Source: Bremerella volcania
Lineage (GTDB): Bacteria; Planctomycetota; Planctomycetia; Pirellulales; Pirellulaceae
Direction: 5' to 3'
Assembly: GCF_007748115.1 (NCBI RefSeq)
Contig: NZ_CP036289.1
Span: 992,001-1,056,000, forward strand
Length of the DNA stretch: 64,000 nt
Positions 40,001 through 47,483 of the stretch are shown one piece after another. The notes below the pieces were generated by a model. The model worked only from the letters and a program-made list of their open reading frames with translations, had not been told where the DNA came from and did not search any database. Position 1 is the stretch's first letter; every line of letters begins with the position of its first letter. Both the position numbers and the translations under genes were made by a program.

Positions 40001-40311
40001 CGTTCCGGCACGTTTTGCGCGTACTTCATCTCGGGCGGGGACATTCCGTCCTTCGACTTCACTTCGATTTCGATCGGCTCGATCATCACCTGGTAGCTAC
40101 CTTCGGGCAGTTGCACCGTGTAGCTTCCGTCTTCTTCGATGACTCCTTGGGCTGCTTTTCCTGTGGTAGGATCTTCGAAGGAAACGAACCCTCCATTCAT
40201 GGGCTTCTTGCCGATGGTAACCTTTCCATCGACCGGATAGATCTTGGGGCCAGACTCGCTACATCCGACCAAAAGGCCGACTGCGACCAGACAAAGGCCA
40301 TACTTAGCCAT
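39919..40311 (-). CDS. Small lipoprotein with carboxypeptidase-regulatory-like fold
   Basis: 130 residues from the ATG at 40311. The N-terminus is a lipoprotein signal peptide (MAKYGLCLVAVGLLVGC, Cys17). The mature part has the beta-sandwich pattern IYPVDGKVTIGKKPMNGGFVSFED, then GVIEEDGSYTVQLPEGSYQVMIEP, seen in planctomycete lipoproteins of the carboxypeptidase regulatory-like group. Function unknown; probably attached in the periplasm or outer membrane. It follows the DUF1559 gene by 104 bases on the same strand, a pairing found very often in planctomycetes. GGAG lies 11-14 bases upstream of the start. Its 3' end is antisense to the DUF456 gene. Confidence 0.85.
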   Translation of the reverse strand: MAKYGLCLVAVGLLVGCSESGPKIYPVDGKVTIGKKPMNGGFVSFEDPTTGKAAQGVIEEDGSYTVQLPEGSYQVMIEPIEIEVKSKDGMSPPEMKYAQNVPERYMSVDTTDLSAEVGDGSTTFDFQLKR

Positions 40312-40415
40312 ATCGCGCACTCCGATAAAGCGTCTATGAGAATGAGAAGAGATACAATAAGAGTGAGAAGTGACGCGCTGCCTCGCGCCACTCCTCAAGA
40401 TGCAACTCGGCCTAG

Positions 40416-41405
40416 TTACGGAAACTGAACCGGATTGCCATCGTCTCGGTTTGCCAGGCTTTTCACGATGGAAAGCGTCGTGGTTTCCGGCATGAAACGC
40501 ACCGAAGCATCGCTGACGATCACCAGCGATCCGCCTGGGTGGGCCGACTGAACCGGGGTGTTACAGCGTGGTGCTTTCGCCCAGTTGCCACCAATTACTT
40601 TGGTGTTGATTCCTTGACGGATGGTGGTCACGTTGTAGCAGCGATCGTCCTCGCCGCCCGCTCCCCACGAGTCATCGGCACCGGTTGGGCGGGTGTAGTT
40701 CTTCGATCCCATGTACCAGCCACTATTTGGATGAGCGCGGGCATCAAACGTGTTGTTGTTGCCGCTCCTGGTGTGGCCGGACTGCTCGCCGATACAGAAG
40801 GTGTTCGATGTACCGTCGGTGATGTCACGGAACGAGACTCCCAGTTGTTGCCGGAACACGCCACCATCGGAAAAGTGACTGTTGCTCTCGGCCTTGCGAT
40901 CTCGACGCGAATGATTATTTGCCCCAGCGACGAACACGTAGTCGATCTGTTGAATCTGCCGACTGTTTTGGGTTTTGAAACGAGCCAAAGGACTCGAAGG
41001 GCACCAATACGATTCTACGGACAGTTCGTCAACGGCATTGCGAATCGGTGCCGCGGCGCCAGAGCCGAGCCAGAAGTTGAGATTGAAATTGTTTGAGGCC
41101 TGGCTGATGCGATCATGAAATGAACTCTGTTCGATAAACGGCAGCAGAAAGACCCAGCCTGTCGTACCGTGTTTGCCACCGGCTGGATCGCCATCTTCTG
41201 GAGCGACCGAACAAGGAGGCATCTCTCCAAACGTGTCGTGGTAGTTATGCAGGCCCAACCCAATCTGCTTCAGGTTGTTGCTGCAACTCATCCGCCGGGC
41301 CGCTTCCCGGGCTTGCTGTACTGCTGGAAGCAAGAGGGCAATCAAAACACCAATGATGGCGATTACCACAAGTAATTCCACAAGTGTGAATCCGCGCGTT
41401 CTCAC
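40416..41405 (-). CDS. DUF1559 (prepilin-like N-terminus) protein
   Basis: 329 residues from a GTG at 41405, chosen because GGGAG lies 10 bases before it and the protein then starts RTRGFTLVELLVVIAIIGVL, a normal type IV prepilin/pseudopilin leader and helix. The next part (LLPAVQQAREAARRMSCSNNLKQIGLGLHNY) and the late NTFCIGEQSG and HPGGSLVIVSDASVRFM are hallmarks of the DUF1559 family, which is hugely expanded in planctomycetes. The role is not established; the leader suggests processing by a prepilin peptidase and export. It is probably cotranscribed with the small lipoprotein downstream. Confidence 0.93.
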   Translation of the reverse strand: MRTRGFTLVELLVVIAIIGVLIALLLPAVQQAREAARRMSCSNNLKQIGLGLHNYHDTFGEMPPCSVAPEDGDPAGGKHGTTGWVFLLPFIEQSSFHDRISQASNNFNLNFWLGSGAAAPIRNAVDELSVESYWCPSSPLARFKTQNSRQIQQIDYVFVAGANNHSRRDRKAESNSHFSDGGVFRQQLGVSFRDITDGTSNTFCIGEQSGHTRSGNNNTFDARAHPNSGWYMGSKNYTRPTGADDSWGAGGEDDRCYNVTTIRQGINTKVIGGNWAKAPRCNTPVQSAHPGGSLVIVSDASVRFMPETTTLSIVKSLANRDDGNPVQFP

Positions 41406-41596
41406 AACAAAATCTCCCAGATATAGAGAAAAGAAAAGTAAAATCTGGTTAGAAAAGACTAGGCATGTGATCTTACGGGATATCACCTTGTGATTTCAAC
41501 GCAAATTCGCACATTTCCCGATTTATAGGCGGTTTTCAGTACCACTAAGCCATTGCCTATGCCTCGTTGTGGCTGATTAAGGGAAATTAACCTGAC

Positions 41597-42148
41597 TTAG
41601 TTTGCTAGATGCTTGATGGTTAGCTTGCGAATCGTATTCATGTTGCGCATGGTATGCGTTGGCAGCTTCAGCGCCTTCATGGCGGACAGGTCCCATACCT
41701 GAGAGTCTGACATACGCCCTTTCCGCAGCCAGAAGAGTTCTCGATCAATCACGCGGAATGCATCTGTGTCCGTTTGGATCGCTTCGAGATTCCGGACCAT
41801 TTTCGGCGGCAGCTTCTTCGCGAAGAACGAGACGTGAACGTTCCAGTCAGGCTCGTTCTGTCGCGGAAAGACTTCCCGCTCGGCGACAGCCCGAACTTCC
41901 GCCGCAGACCGAACGAACGTATCGACCGGGTAACCCAGCGAAGATTCGAGATGCTGGGAGATGCTCGCGGCAAGTTTCGCTTCGGCGGTCTTGGGGACCC
42001 AGAAGACCACATTCCCGCTGGCGATGTACGTTTCGACCTGTTGGTAGTCGAGTTCGATCAATAGTCCTCGCAACCGGTCCATGCTGAGCCTTCGTTTGCC
42101 CAAATTCATGCCACGCAAAAAGGCAACGTATTGATTGAGGTTCGCCAT
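41597..42148 (-). CDS. DUF1697 protein
   Basis: 183 residues. The DUF1697 pattern is clear: YVAFLRGMNLGKRRLSMDRLRGLL at the start, VETYIASGNVVFW, then VRSAAEVRAVAERE and the late WLRKGRMSDSQVW, LKLPTHTMRNMNTIRKL. These small soluble proteins have no settled function. The length is typical. The start has a GGAAGTGAACC context 5-13 bases upstream. Neighbours (two monooxygenase-fold proteins) do not suggest a pathway. Confidence 0.9.
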   Translation of the reverse strand: MANLNQYVAFLRGMNLGKRRLSMDRLRGLLIELDYQQVETYIASGNVVFWVPKTAEAKLAASISQHLESSLGYPVDTFVRSAAEVRAVAEREVFPRQNEPDWNVHVSFFAKKLPPKMVRNLEAIQTDTDAFRVIDRELFWLRKGRMSDSQVWDLSAMKALKLPTHTMRNMNTIRKLTIKHLAN

Positions 42149-42198
42149 GGTTCACTTCCATCGGGCAACAACGAACAAACAGTCCTGATCCGATGATC

Positions 42199-42780
42199 TC
42201 AATTCGAGGCCTGATCGGAAAGGGCTTCACCCAAGATGGGAACGCTCGAGATGGGCGGGTGCAGCCACGCGGCGAAAACCTTGGTCAGGATTGGCATGAC
42301 CAGCCAGGCCAAGGTTATGGTGACGAAGATCGTCGTCACCGCCGTCGCCACAAGACTATGCAGGCTACTCAGAGCCGGGGGCAGCAAATTGCCCCAGAAT
42401 AAAACCGAAGGATAGACACCCAGCCAGGTGATGGCCGCCATCTTCCAACGCGGAGGACTCAGCTTGGGGTCGCGGAAGAAGGCCTCCAGACCGTGCAGCT
42501 TCCGGCGCGTTGCCTCTTCGACGACCAGCGGCTTGGTCAACTCGTGGAAGTCGCGAAAGCGGGCCGATTGATAAAACGCGTCACATGATGCTTGATCCTC
42601 AAACGATCTCAAGATGCCGTACTCGCAGCCGTACGTTCCCGGCACAGGGGCCAGCAGCAGCACGCCGGCCGTGCCTGGTTCGTGCAGCGATTCTCGGGCA
42701 AACTCACGCAGCGCCGCCTCGTACTCAGCCTCTTTCCCAGGTTTGGCTTGGTGAGTAATCGCGACATGAACGTGACTCAT
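42199..42780 (-). CDS. Antibiotic biosynthesis monooxygenase-fold membrane protein (copy 1)
   Basis: 193 residues from the ATG at 42780 (MSHVHVAITHQAKPG). Residues about 1-95 form an ABM ferredoxin-like domain (KEAEYEAALREFARESLHEPG, YGILRSFEDQASCDAFYQS). Then come two or three hydrophobic segments (WKMAAITWLGVYPSVLFW, LVATAVTTIFVTITLAWLVMPIL). Stand-alone ABM domains bind small hydrophobic substrates or haem; the membrane-bound form has no settled role. It is about 60% alike to the next gene upstream and is clearly a tandem duplicate. Confidence 0.87.
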   Translation of the reverse strand: MSHVHVAITHQAKPGKEAEYEAALREFARESLHEPGTAGVLLLAPVPGTYGCEYGILRSFEDQASCDAFYQSARFRDFHELTKPLVVEEATRRKLHGLEAFFRDPKLSPPRWKMAAITWLGVYPSVLFWGNLLPPALSSLHSLVATAVTTIFVTITLAWLVMPILTKVFAAWLHPPISSVPILGEALSDQASN

Positions 42781-42896
42781 GAGGGCCTCGTCTTGAGCTT
42801 CGGATTGAATCAAAGGCGACCGTCGAAAGCGCAGGCAGTAGCGGCTTACGGCACTGGGACACAGTACCCTTGGAATTGTTCGCAATCAAGCAAACA

Positions 42897-43526
42897 TCAA
42901 ATCCGTTCCAACTCAAGTTGCTCGAAGAACTCTTCTCGATCTTCAGGCTGCGGTTCTTCGCGGGCAGTCGCAAAGTCGGGGATCGCGGGTTGCTCTTGAG
43001 GAGGAGACAGCCACGGACGAAAGAGTCGCGTTAAGAAGGGCATGATGATCCAGGCCAACGAGGCGACGACGAAGACGTTGACGATGGCCCGGATTAATAG
43101 ATCCGGCATAAAGCTGATTAGCGGGGGAATGGTCACGGAAAAGAGCAGGGCACTGGGGAATACGCCTAGCCAGGTCACGACGAACATCTTCCACTTCGGA
43201 GGGCTCGTGCGGGGATCGTGGAAAAAGACTTCCAGGCCACTCAGAGGACGACGCTTGGCATCATCCGCCACCAACGGCCGTGTCCGGCGATGGAATTCAC
43301 GATAACGTTCCGAGCGATAAAACGCCTCGCAAGATGCTCGGTCTTCGAAGGTGCGCAGGATTCCATATTCCTTGCCTAACGCTCCAGGTGCCGGGGCCAA
43401 CAGCAGAACCCCAGATGTGCCTGGTTCGTCCAGCGACTCTTTTGCGAACTGGCGCAAGGCGGCCTCGTATTCTTCCTCCTTGCCCGGTTTGGCTTGATGT
43501 GTGATGGCGATGTGAAACTGGCCCAT
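42897..43526 (-). CDS. Antibiotic biosynthesis monooxygenase-fold membrane protein (copy 2)
   Basis: 209 residues. It shares with the gene at 42199 the start HIAITHQAKPGKE, the LDEPGTSGVLLLAPAPGA stretch, YGILRTFEDRASCEAFY and the membrane part WKMFVVTWLGVFPSALLF and VFVVASLAWIIMPFLTRLF. It differs by an acidic C-terminal tail (PQPEDREEFFEQLELERI). The two genes run in the same direction, 116 bases apart. The function of either is not known from sequence. Confidence 0.87.
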   Translation of the reverse strand: MGQFHIAITHQAKPGKEEEYEAALRQFAKESLDEPGTSGVLLLAPAPGALGKEYGILRTFEDRASCEAFYRSERYREFHRRTRPLVADDAKRRPLSGLEVFFHDPRTSPPKWKMFVVTWLGVFPSALLFSVTIPPLISFMPDLLIRAIVNVFVVASLAWIIMPFLTRLFRPWLSPPQEQPAIPDFATAREEPQPEDREEFFEQLELERI

Positions 43527-44042
43527 TGTCTATTCCTTGGAATGGTCACAAGTTGACCTCATTTCCCTTGCGGGATGCTATCGATCTTTCAGGGCAGCAA
43601 ACTTCACACCAAAGTCCCGCTCGGAGGTGGTCTTTTCGTGATCAATGAGCCGAGAGGTCCTGATAACCGGTCAAAGATTCGCGTTTTGCCCGGATATAGG
43701 CCGTCAGAAGTCTAGAAGGGAATGACTTAGGAATGAAAAACGATGGGTAAAGTCGTGGTTAAGTCTCCGCAACGCGTGCCTTTGGTTCGCGATGGTCGCT
43801 TTCTTACGCAGTTGTGCTCGACATTGCCTATCCCTTTATCAACACTTAGACAAAGCGGTTGCCTCGTGACATTCTCTGGGGGGATTCCCTGGTAATTCAT
43901 GATTCAGCGGAGAGCGAATTCGATATTCTGAGCGTCGCCTCGCATTCTGTCAGGAAAAAAGCGATTTTCTACGCAACCCCTCGAGATTGCCGGCGATAAC
44001 GCATTTATTAGCAGGCATCTCTAATTGCGAAGGATTCAGCTC
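43527..44042. other. Intergenic region (516 bp) between divergent genes
   Basis: No gene, RNA or repeat is recognised here. It should contain promoters for the monooxygenase-fold pair (minus) and for the peptidoglycan-binding protein (plus). Confidence 0.4.
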
Positions 44043-44903
44043 ATGTGGAAGATTAGCGCGTCGGTGGGAAGTTATGAGAGTGGTGCCGTAAACCACATGG
44101 CGGATGTCAAGACCGTGCAGAAGATGCTGACGGAGGTTGCCAAGAAGACGGCCAATCCACTCTTTGATCCCAAGGGTATCGACGGAAAAATTGCTCGGGT
44201 AGGCGCGACTTCCAACACGGTCAAGGCAATTATCAACTTCCAAGTAAAGCGTGTCGGCATGGCCAAAGCCGACGGACGGATTGACGTGGGAGGGAAGACC
44301 TGGAAGGCGATGACTTCCATCGTGGGTGCCGTGGCACCTCCGGCTGCTCCGCCTGTCCCGGTGGGCGGCCTGATCACGCTGACGGTACAGCACGGCGGAA
44401 AGATGCCGACGAAAACGAAGCGCAAGGGAAACGAGTCCGCGACCTTCAATGGGATGTATGAGTCGACCTTCATGCTCACCGGTGGTGGCGTGAACGGCAC
44501 CTTCAAAGGATCGATTTGGCCAGACGATATGACCGTCAAAGGACGCGTCCTCGATGGTACGTACCCTTTGCATATCGGTTTTCACAAAGGGGGAAACGCC
44601 GCCAAGCAAGGGGCCGACAAACTGGTAATGAAGCGAGAGGGGATTCGTCCTGGGCTTTTGGTCAACATGCGAAAGCCAGTCAACGTCCAAAGCGACAATC
44701 CAGCCAAGACGACTTCTTCAGGGATCAACGTCCACAATGGGTTTAACAACAATCGCGGGTCCGATGGTTGTCTGACGATTCAGCCAAATGACTGGCCGCG
44801 ATTCATTCAGATCTTTCTGGATGGGTTTCCTGACATCAACGACTGGCACGCGATGTACAACAACACCGGCAAGAAGATCGGTCAGTTGGTGATCAAGCCA
44901 TAG
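44043..44903 (+). CDS. Peptidoglycan-binding protein with L,D-transpeptidase-like C-terminus
   Basis: 286 residues from the ATG at 44043 (MWKISASVGS), with AAGGA 9 bases upstream. No signal peptide is seen. Residues about 15-95 look like a PG_binding_1-type domain (VKTVQKMLTEVAKK, DGKIARVGATSNTVKAIINFQ, DGRIDVGGKTWKAM). A Pro/Ala linker precedes a beta-rich domain (about 115-286) ending in GINVHNGFNNN-RGSDGCLTI-QPNDW. The His, then GSxGC, then a downstream Asp match the spacing of YkuD-type L,D-transpeptidase/cysteine motifs, so a catalytic Cys is likely. Lack of a signal peptide together with wall-binding parts is a common feature of T6SS-delivered wall enzymes; that reading is an inference from location about 6 kb from the sheath gene. 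Confidence 0.7.
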   Translation: MWKISASVGSYESGAVNHMADVKTVQKMLTEVAKKTANPLFDPKGIDGKIARVGATSNTVKAIINFQVKRVGMAKADGRIDVGGKTWKAMTSIVGAVAPPAAPPVPVGGLITLTVQHGGKMPTKTKRKGNESATFNGMYESTFMLTGGGVNGTFKGSIWPDDMTVKGRVLDGTYPLHIGFHKGGNAAKQGADKLVMKREGIRPGLLVNMRKPVNVQSDNPAKTTSSGINVHNGFNNNRGSDGCLTIQPNDWPRFIQIFLDGFPDINDWHAMYNNTGKKIGQLVIKP

Positions 44904-44990
44904 CTATTCGACTCGAACAAGAAAAGAAAATGGCCAGTCGATGCGATTCGACTGGCCATTGGTATACGCGAAGTGATCAATCACGTGGGG

Positions 44991-47171
44991 TTAGTCTTTC
45001 AAGTAGACGGGACGCCCGTTCGAGTAGATCATCTTTTGCATGGTGCTCGGTTCCAGGCCTTTGGTAGAGACTTTGGTCGAACCAAATCCACGTCCGTACT
45101 TAGGATCCAGAATCATCGCCGGAAGTCGGCTGCGGGTGAAGAAATTAACGTCTTCCGTCTGACGATCGACTTGTTGCTGAATCGTTTCATCGGCACCGAC
45201 GAACATGCCTGGCCCGGTGGAGGTTTGGTTGAGCCAGATCGTCGCGTCGCCGATGGTCATATCCAGTTTCGAGATGATCGGCGTATAGGTGACCGTTTCA
45301 GGGGCCCGGGAAAAACCAAAGAAGCGATACGTCCGCGTGACCGGCTCGCCGCGCGTGATTTCCGCGTGCATGATCGCGTCGTAGTCTTCCTGGTTTAGCT
45401 CCCAACCATTCTCTCGAATCTTGGCCACCAAGGCATTGTAGACCGCGGGATTGTGTTGATCGCCGCAGCGTACTTCCAGCCGGATCTTGCTGCCTGGCTT
45501 GACCACAACCAGGTCTTCTCGCGAGACCCCTTCCACTTTCTCTCGCACGTCAGGGCCAGGCAGTTTGACGTTACCGACGGCCAGGCCGGCACGTCGACCG
45601 TTGGCTTGAAGCTCCGCTCCGTAAACCAAATGGCCATTGAGCACGCCCATAGTCTGGCGGCCTTCCGACTCTTTCACGGCGGTGACCGTTCCATGTTCCA
45701 GATGGTAATTCCAAATGGCGATGCCTTCGTTGAGGTCGTACAGGATCATCTCCATGAAGTTCTTGATCATCAGCATGTCGCTGTTGACCCAGTACATTTC
45801 CTTGGCCATCGAACCACCGATCGACTCGGCAGGATGCGTCACTGGTTCGGCGGCTGGGTCGGTCAGGTTCCAAATCGTCAGCGTATTCTCTTCCAGCGTT
45901 GCCAGTTTCGAACCGTCTTCGCTGGGGGTCGCCAGCTTGACGGGGTTCTCGGTGATCAGTTTGGTGATCGTCGTCCCGGTTACCGCATCAAAGATACGCA
46001 CGCTCTTGTTTTCGACCAGGAACCCATATTTCGACGTCCCGCTGAGCGTGGGAGGCGTCGACCACATGTTGTCCTGGAAGATGCGGTAAGCGACGGACTT
46101 GTTGGCGATATCCCAACCGACGTACTGCTTGTCGGCAAAACGGTGGAGTACCAGGTTGCCGTTGATCAGACGTGCCCACGGTTCTTTGTCGTATCCATCC
46201 TCTGGGTAGGCTTCCCAGCTGACGATCGGCGTCATCGATTCGTCGGTCGGCAAGACTTCCCAGATCGAAAGAATCGACTTCCGGCGACCAAAGCTGCCGC
46301 TGATACGTTTGTAACGATACGTCAGCAGCCGGTGCGAAGCGGGATGGTAGTCCAAAACCATCTCGCCGTCGGGAAGCGCCTGCTCTTTGGAGATCTTCTT
46401 TTCCTTGAGCGAGATCCAGGCGATACGCGTGCGATCGAACTCGTCCGCCTTGCGAGGATCGACCGGGTACTCGGCCGAGACAAGCACTAGGCCGTCTGGA
46501 CCACCAATCGGTTGAATCAGGCCGAATTGCTCTTCTTCGTAATGTTTGCCGAAGCCGACCCCCCCTTGCGGAATCACCATATACGACGGAAGCGGATCCG
46601 GCAGAATGGCGATGCGTTCTTCCGCGTAGCCGACGCTACCAAACGCATTGAGGTTCTCGTTGTCGGTTCCAGCAAAGCGAATCGGCGGAATTGGGTCAGG
46701 GGACGGTACGGCGCGGATGCCCATCTCGGCCTTCATGCGGTCGATATACCGCTGATCGGCGTCTCCGAGTTTGGCAATCGGCACTTCGATTTCCGACATG
46801 TCTTCACGACGCAAGCGTATCTTGTCTTCGACGATTCCCAGCGGGGCGGCCATGATTTTGAACGTGCCGCTGGTATCGGTCCATGTTCGGGCCGGTCCGA
46901 TCGCACCATCTTCATACGCAAATCGAACGACCTTCGGCTGATAAACATCGCGACGAAGATTACCGTACGACGCCGTTTCAATCAGAAGCTCACCGCGTCG
47001 GTTGACGTCGACGACCGTGCCGTTCTTCCACTCTTTTTTCCAGTCGTCATAGACCTGGACGACGTCACCGACTTTGAATTTGCCGGCTTCAGCAACCACT
47101 GGAATGAGGAACAGCAAGAGAGGAATAAATAGCCATGCCCGAAATCTATTTTTTTGATTCATCAGATTCAT
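44991..47171 (-). CDS. Secreted SHD1-like/beta-propeller protein
   Basis: About 726 residues. Start uncertain: ATGs at 47207, 47171 and 47162 are all in frame; the last two give a clean signal peptide (NRFRAWLFIPLLLFLIPVVAEA). The N-terminal part has an SH3-like KVGDVVQVYDDWKKEWKNGTVVDV stretch, followed by an SHD1-like region (ARTWTDTSGTFKIMAAPLGI...IEVPIAKLGDADQRYIDRM), a domain frequent in planctomycete exported proteins. The rest (about 220-560) has blade-like repeats (KLATLEENTLTIWNLTD) that suggest a degenerate WD/beta propeller. The C-terminal 170 residues are not recognised. Function unknown. An inferred periplasmic or cell-surface protein. Confidence 0.8.
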   Translation of the reverse strand: MNLMNQKNRFRAWLFIPLLLFLIPVVAEAGKFKVGDVVQVYDDWKKEWKNGTVVDVNRRGELLIETASYGNLRRDVYQPKVVRFAYEDGAIGPARTWTDTSGTFKIMAAPLGIVEDKIRLRREDMSEIEVPIAKLGDADQRYIDRMKAEMGIRAVPSPDPIPPIRFAGTDNENLNAFGSVGYAEERIAILPDPLPSYMVIPQGGVGFGKHYEEEQFGLIQPIGGPDGLVLVSAEYPVDPRKADEFDRTRIAWISLKEKKISKEQALPDGEMVLDYHPASHRLLTYRYKRISGSFGRRKSILSIWEVLPTDESMTPIVSWEAYPEDGYDKEPWARLINGNLVLHRFADKQYVGWDIANKSVAYRIFQDNMWSTPPTLSGTSKYGFLVENKSVRIFDAVTGTTITKLITENPVKLATPSEDGSKLATLEENTLTIWNLTDPAAEPVTHPAESIGGSMAKEMYWVNSDMLMIKNFMEMILYDLNEGIAIWNYHLEHGTVTAVKESEGRQTMGVLNGHLVYGAELQANGRRAGLAVGNVKLPGPDVREKVEGVSREDLVVVKPGSKIRLEVRCGDQHNPAVYNALVAKIRENGWELNQEDYDAIMHAEITRGEPVTRTYRFFGFSRAPETVTYTPIISKLDMTIGDATIWLNQTSTGPGMFVGADETIQQQVDRQTEDVNFFTRSRLPAMILDPKYGRGFGSTKVSTKGLEPSTMQKMIYSNGRPVYLKD

Positions 47172-47420
47172 GCCCAAGGCGATAAGGACGTAAAATAAAG
47201 GTGCCATGAGGATGTGGTTGGAGGGGGGATAGGCGCGCGGGATCGCCTACGCATGGACCAACCGATTGCCGCTTCTCTGTCCTTAAGCTATCGGGGGGTA
47301 GATAACCATCCCCAGCTACCCATTATGGCAACGATGATGTCTCGTGTCAGCCGGAATCTCGGAGATTTGACCAAACTCAAACAAAACCCTCGTTGTTTCC
47401 TATGCATTAGACGAACGACA

Positions 47421-47463
47421 ACGAAAAAAGGATCCGGCAGAACCGAATCCTTTTTCGTTTTCT
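47421..47463 (-). terminator. Intrinsic terminator of the glycogen phosphorylase gene
   Basis: A stem of about 14 bp with one mismatch (GAAAAAGGATTCGG with CCGGATCCTTTTTTC on the minus strand) ends in a T-rich run. It begins 21 bases after the stop codon. Because the arms are A/T-rich at both ends it could work in both directions. Confidence 0.8.
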
Positions 47464-47483
47464 CAGAGTCTTTACGTTGGTGT

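Noticed and set aside
45453-46490. 345-codon plus-strand frame opposite the SHD1-like protein
   Set aside because: The opposite strand has a signal peptide, SHD1-like motif and propeller repeats; the plus product has shadow composition.
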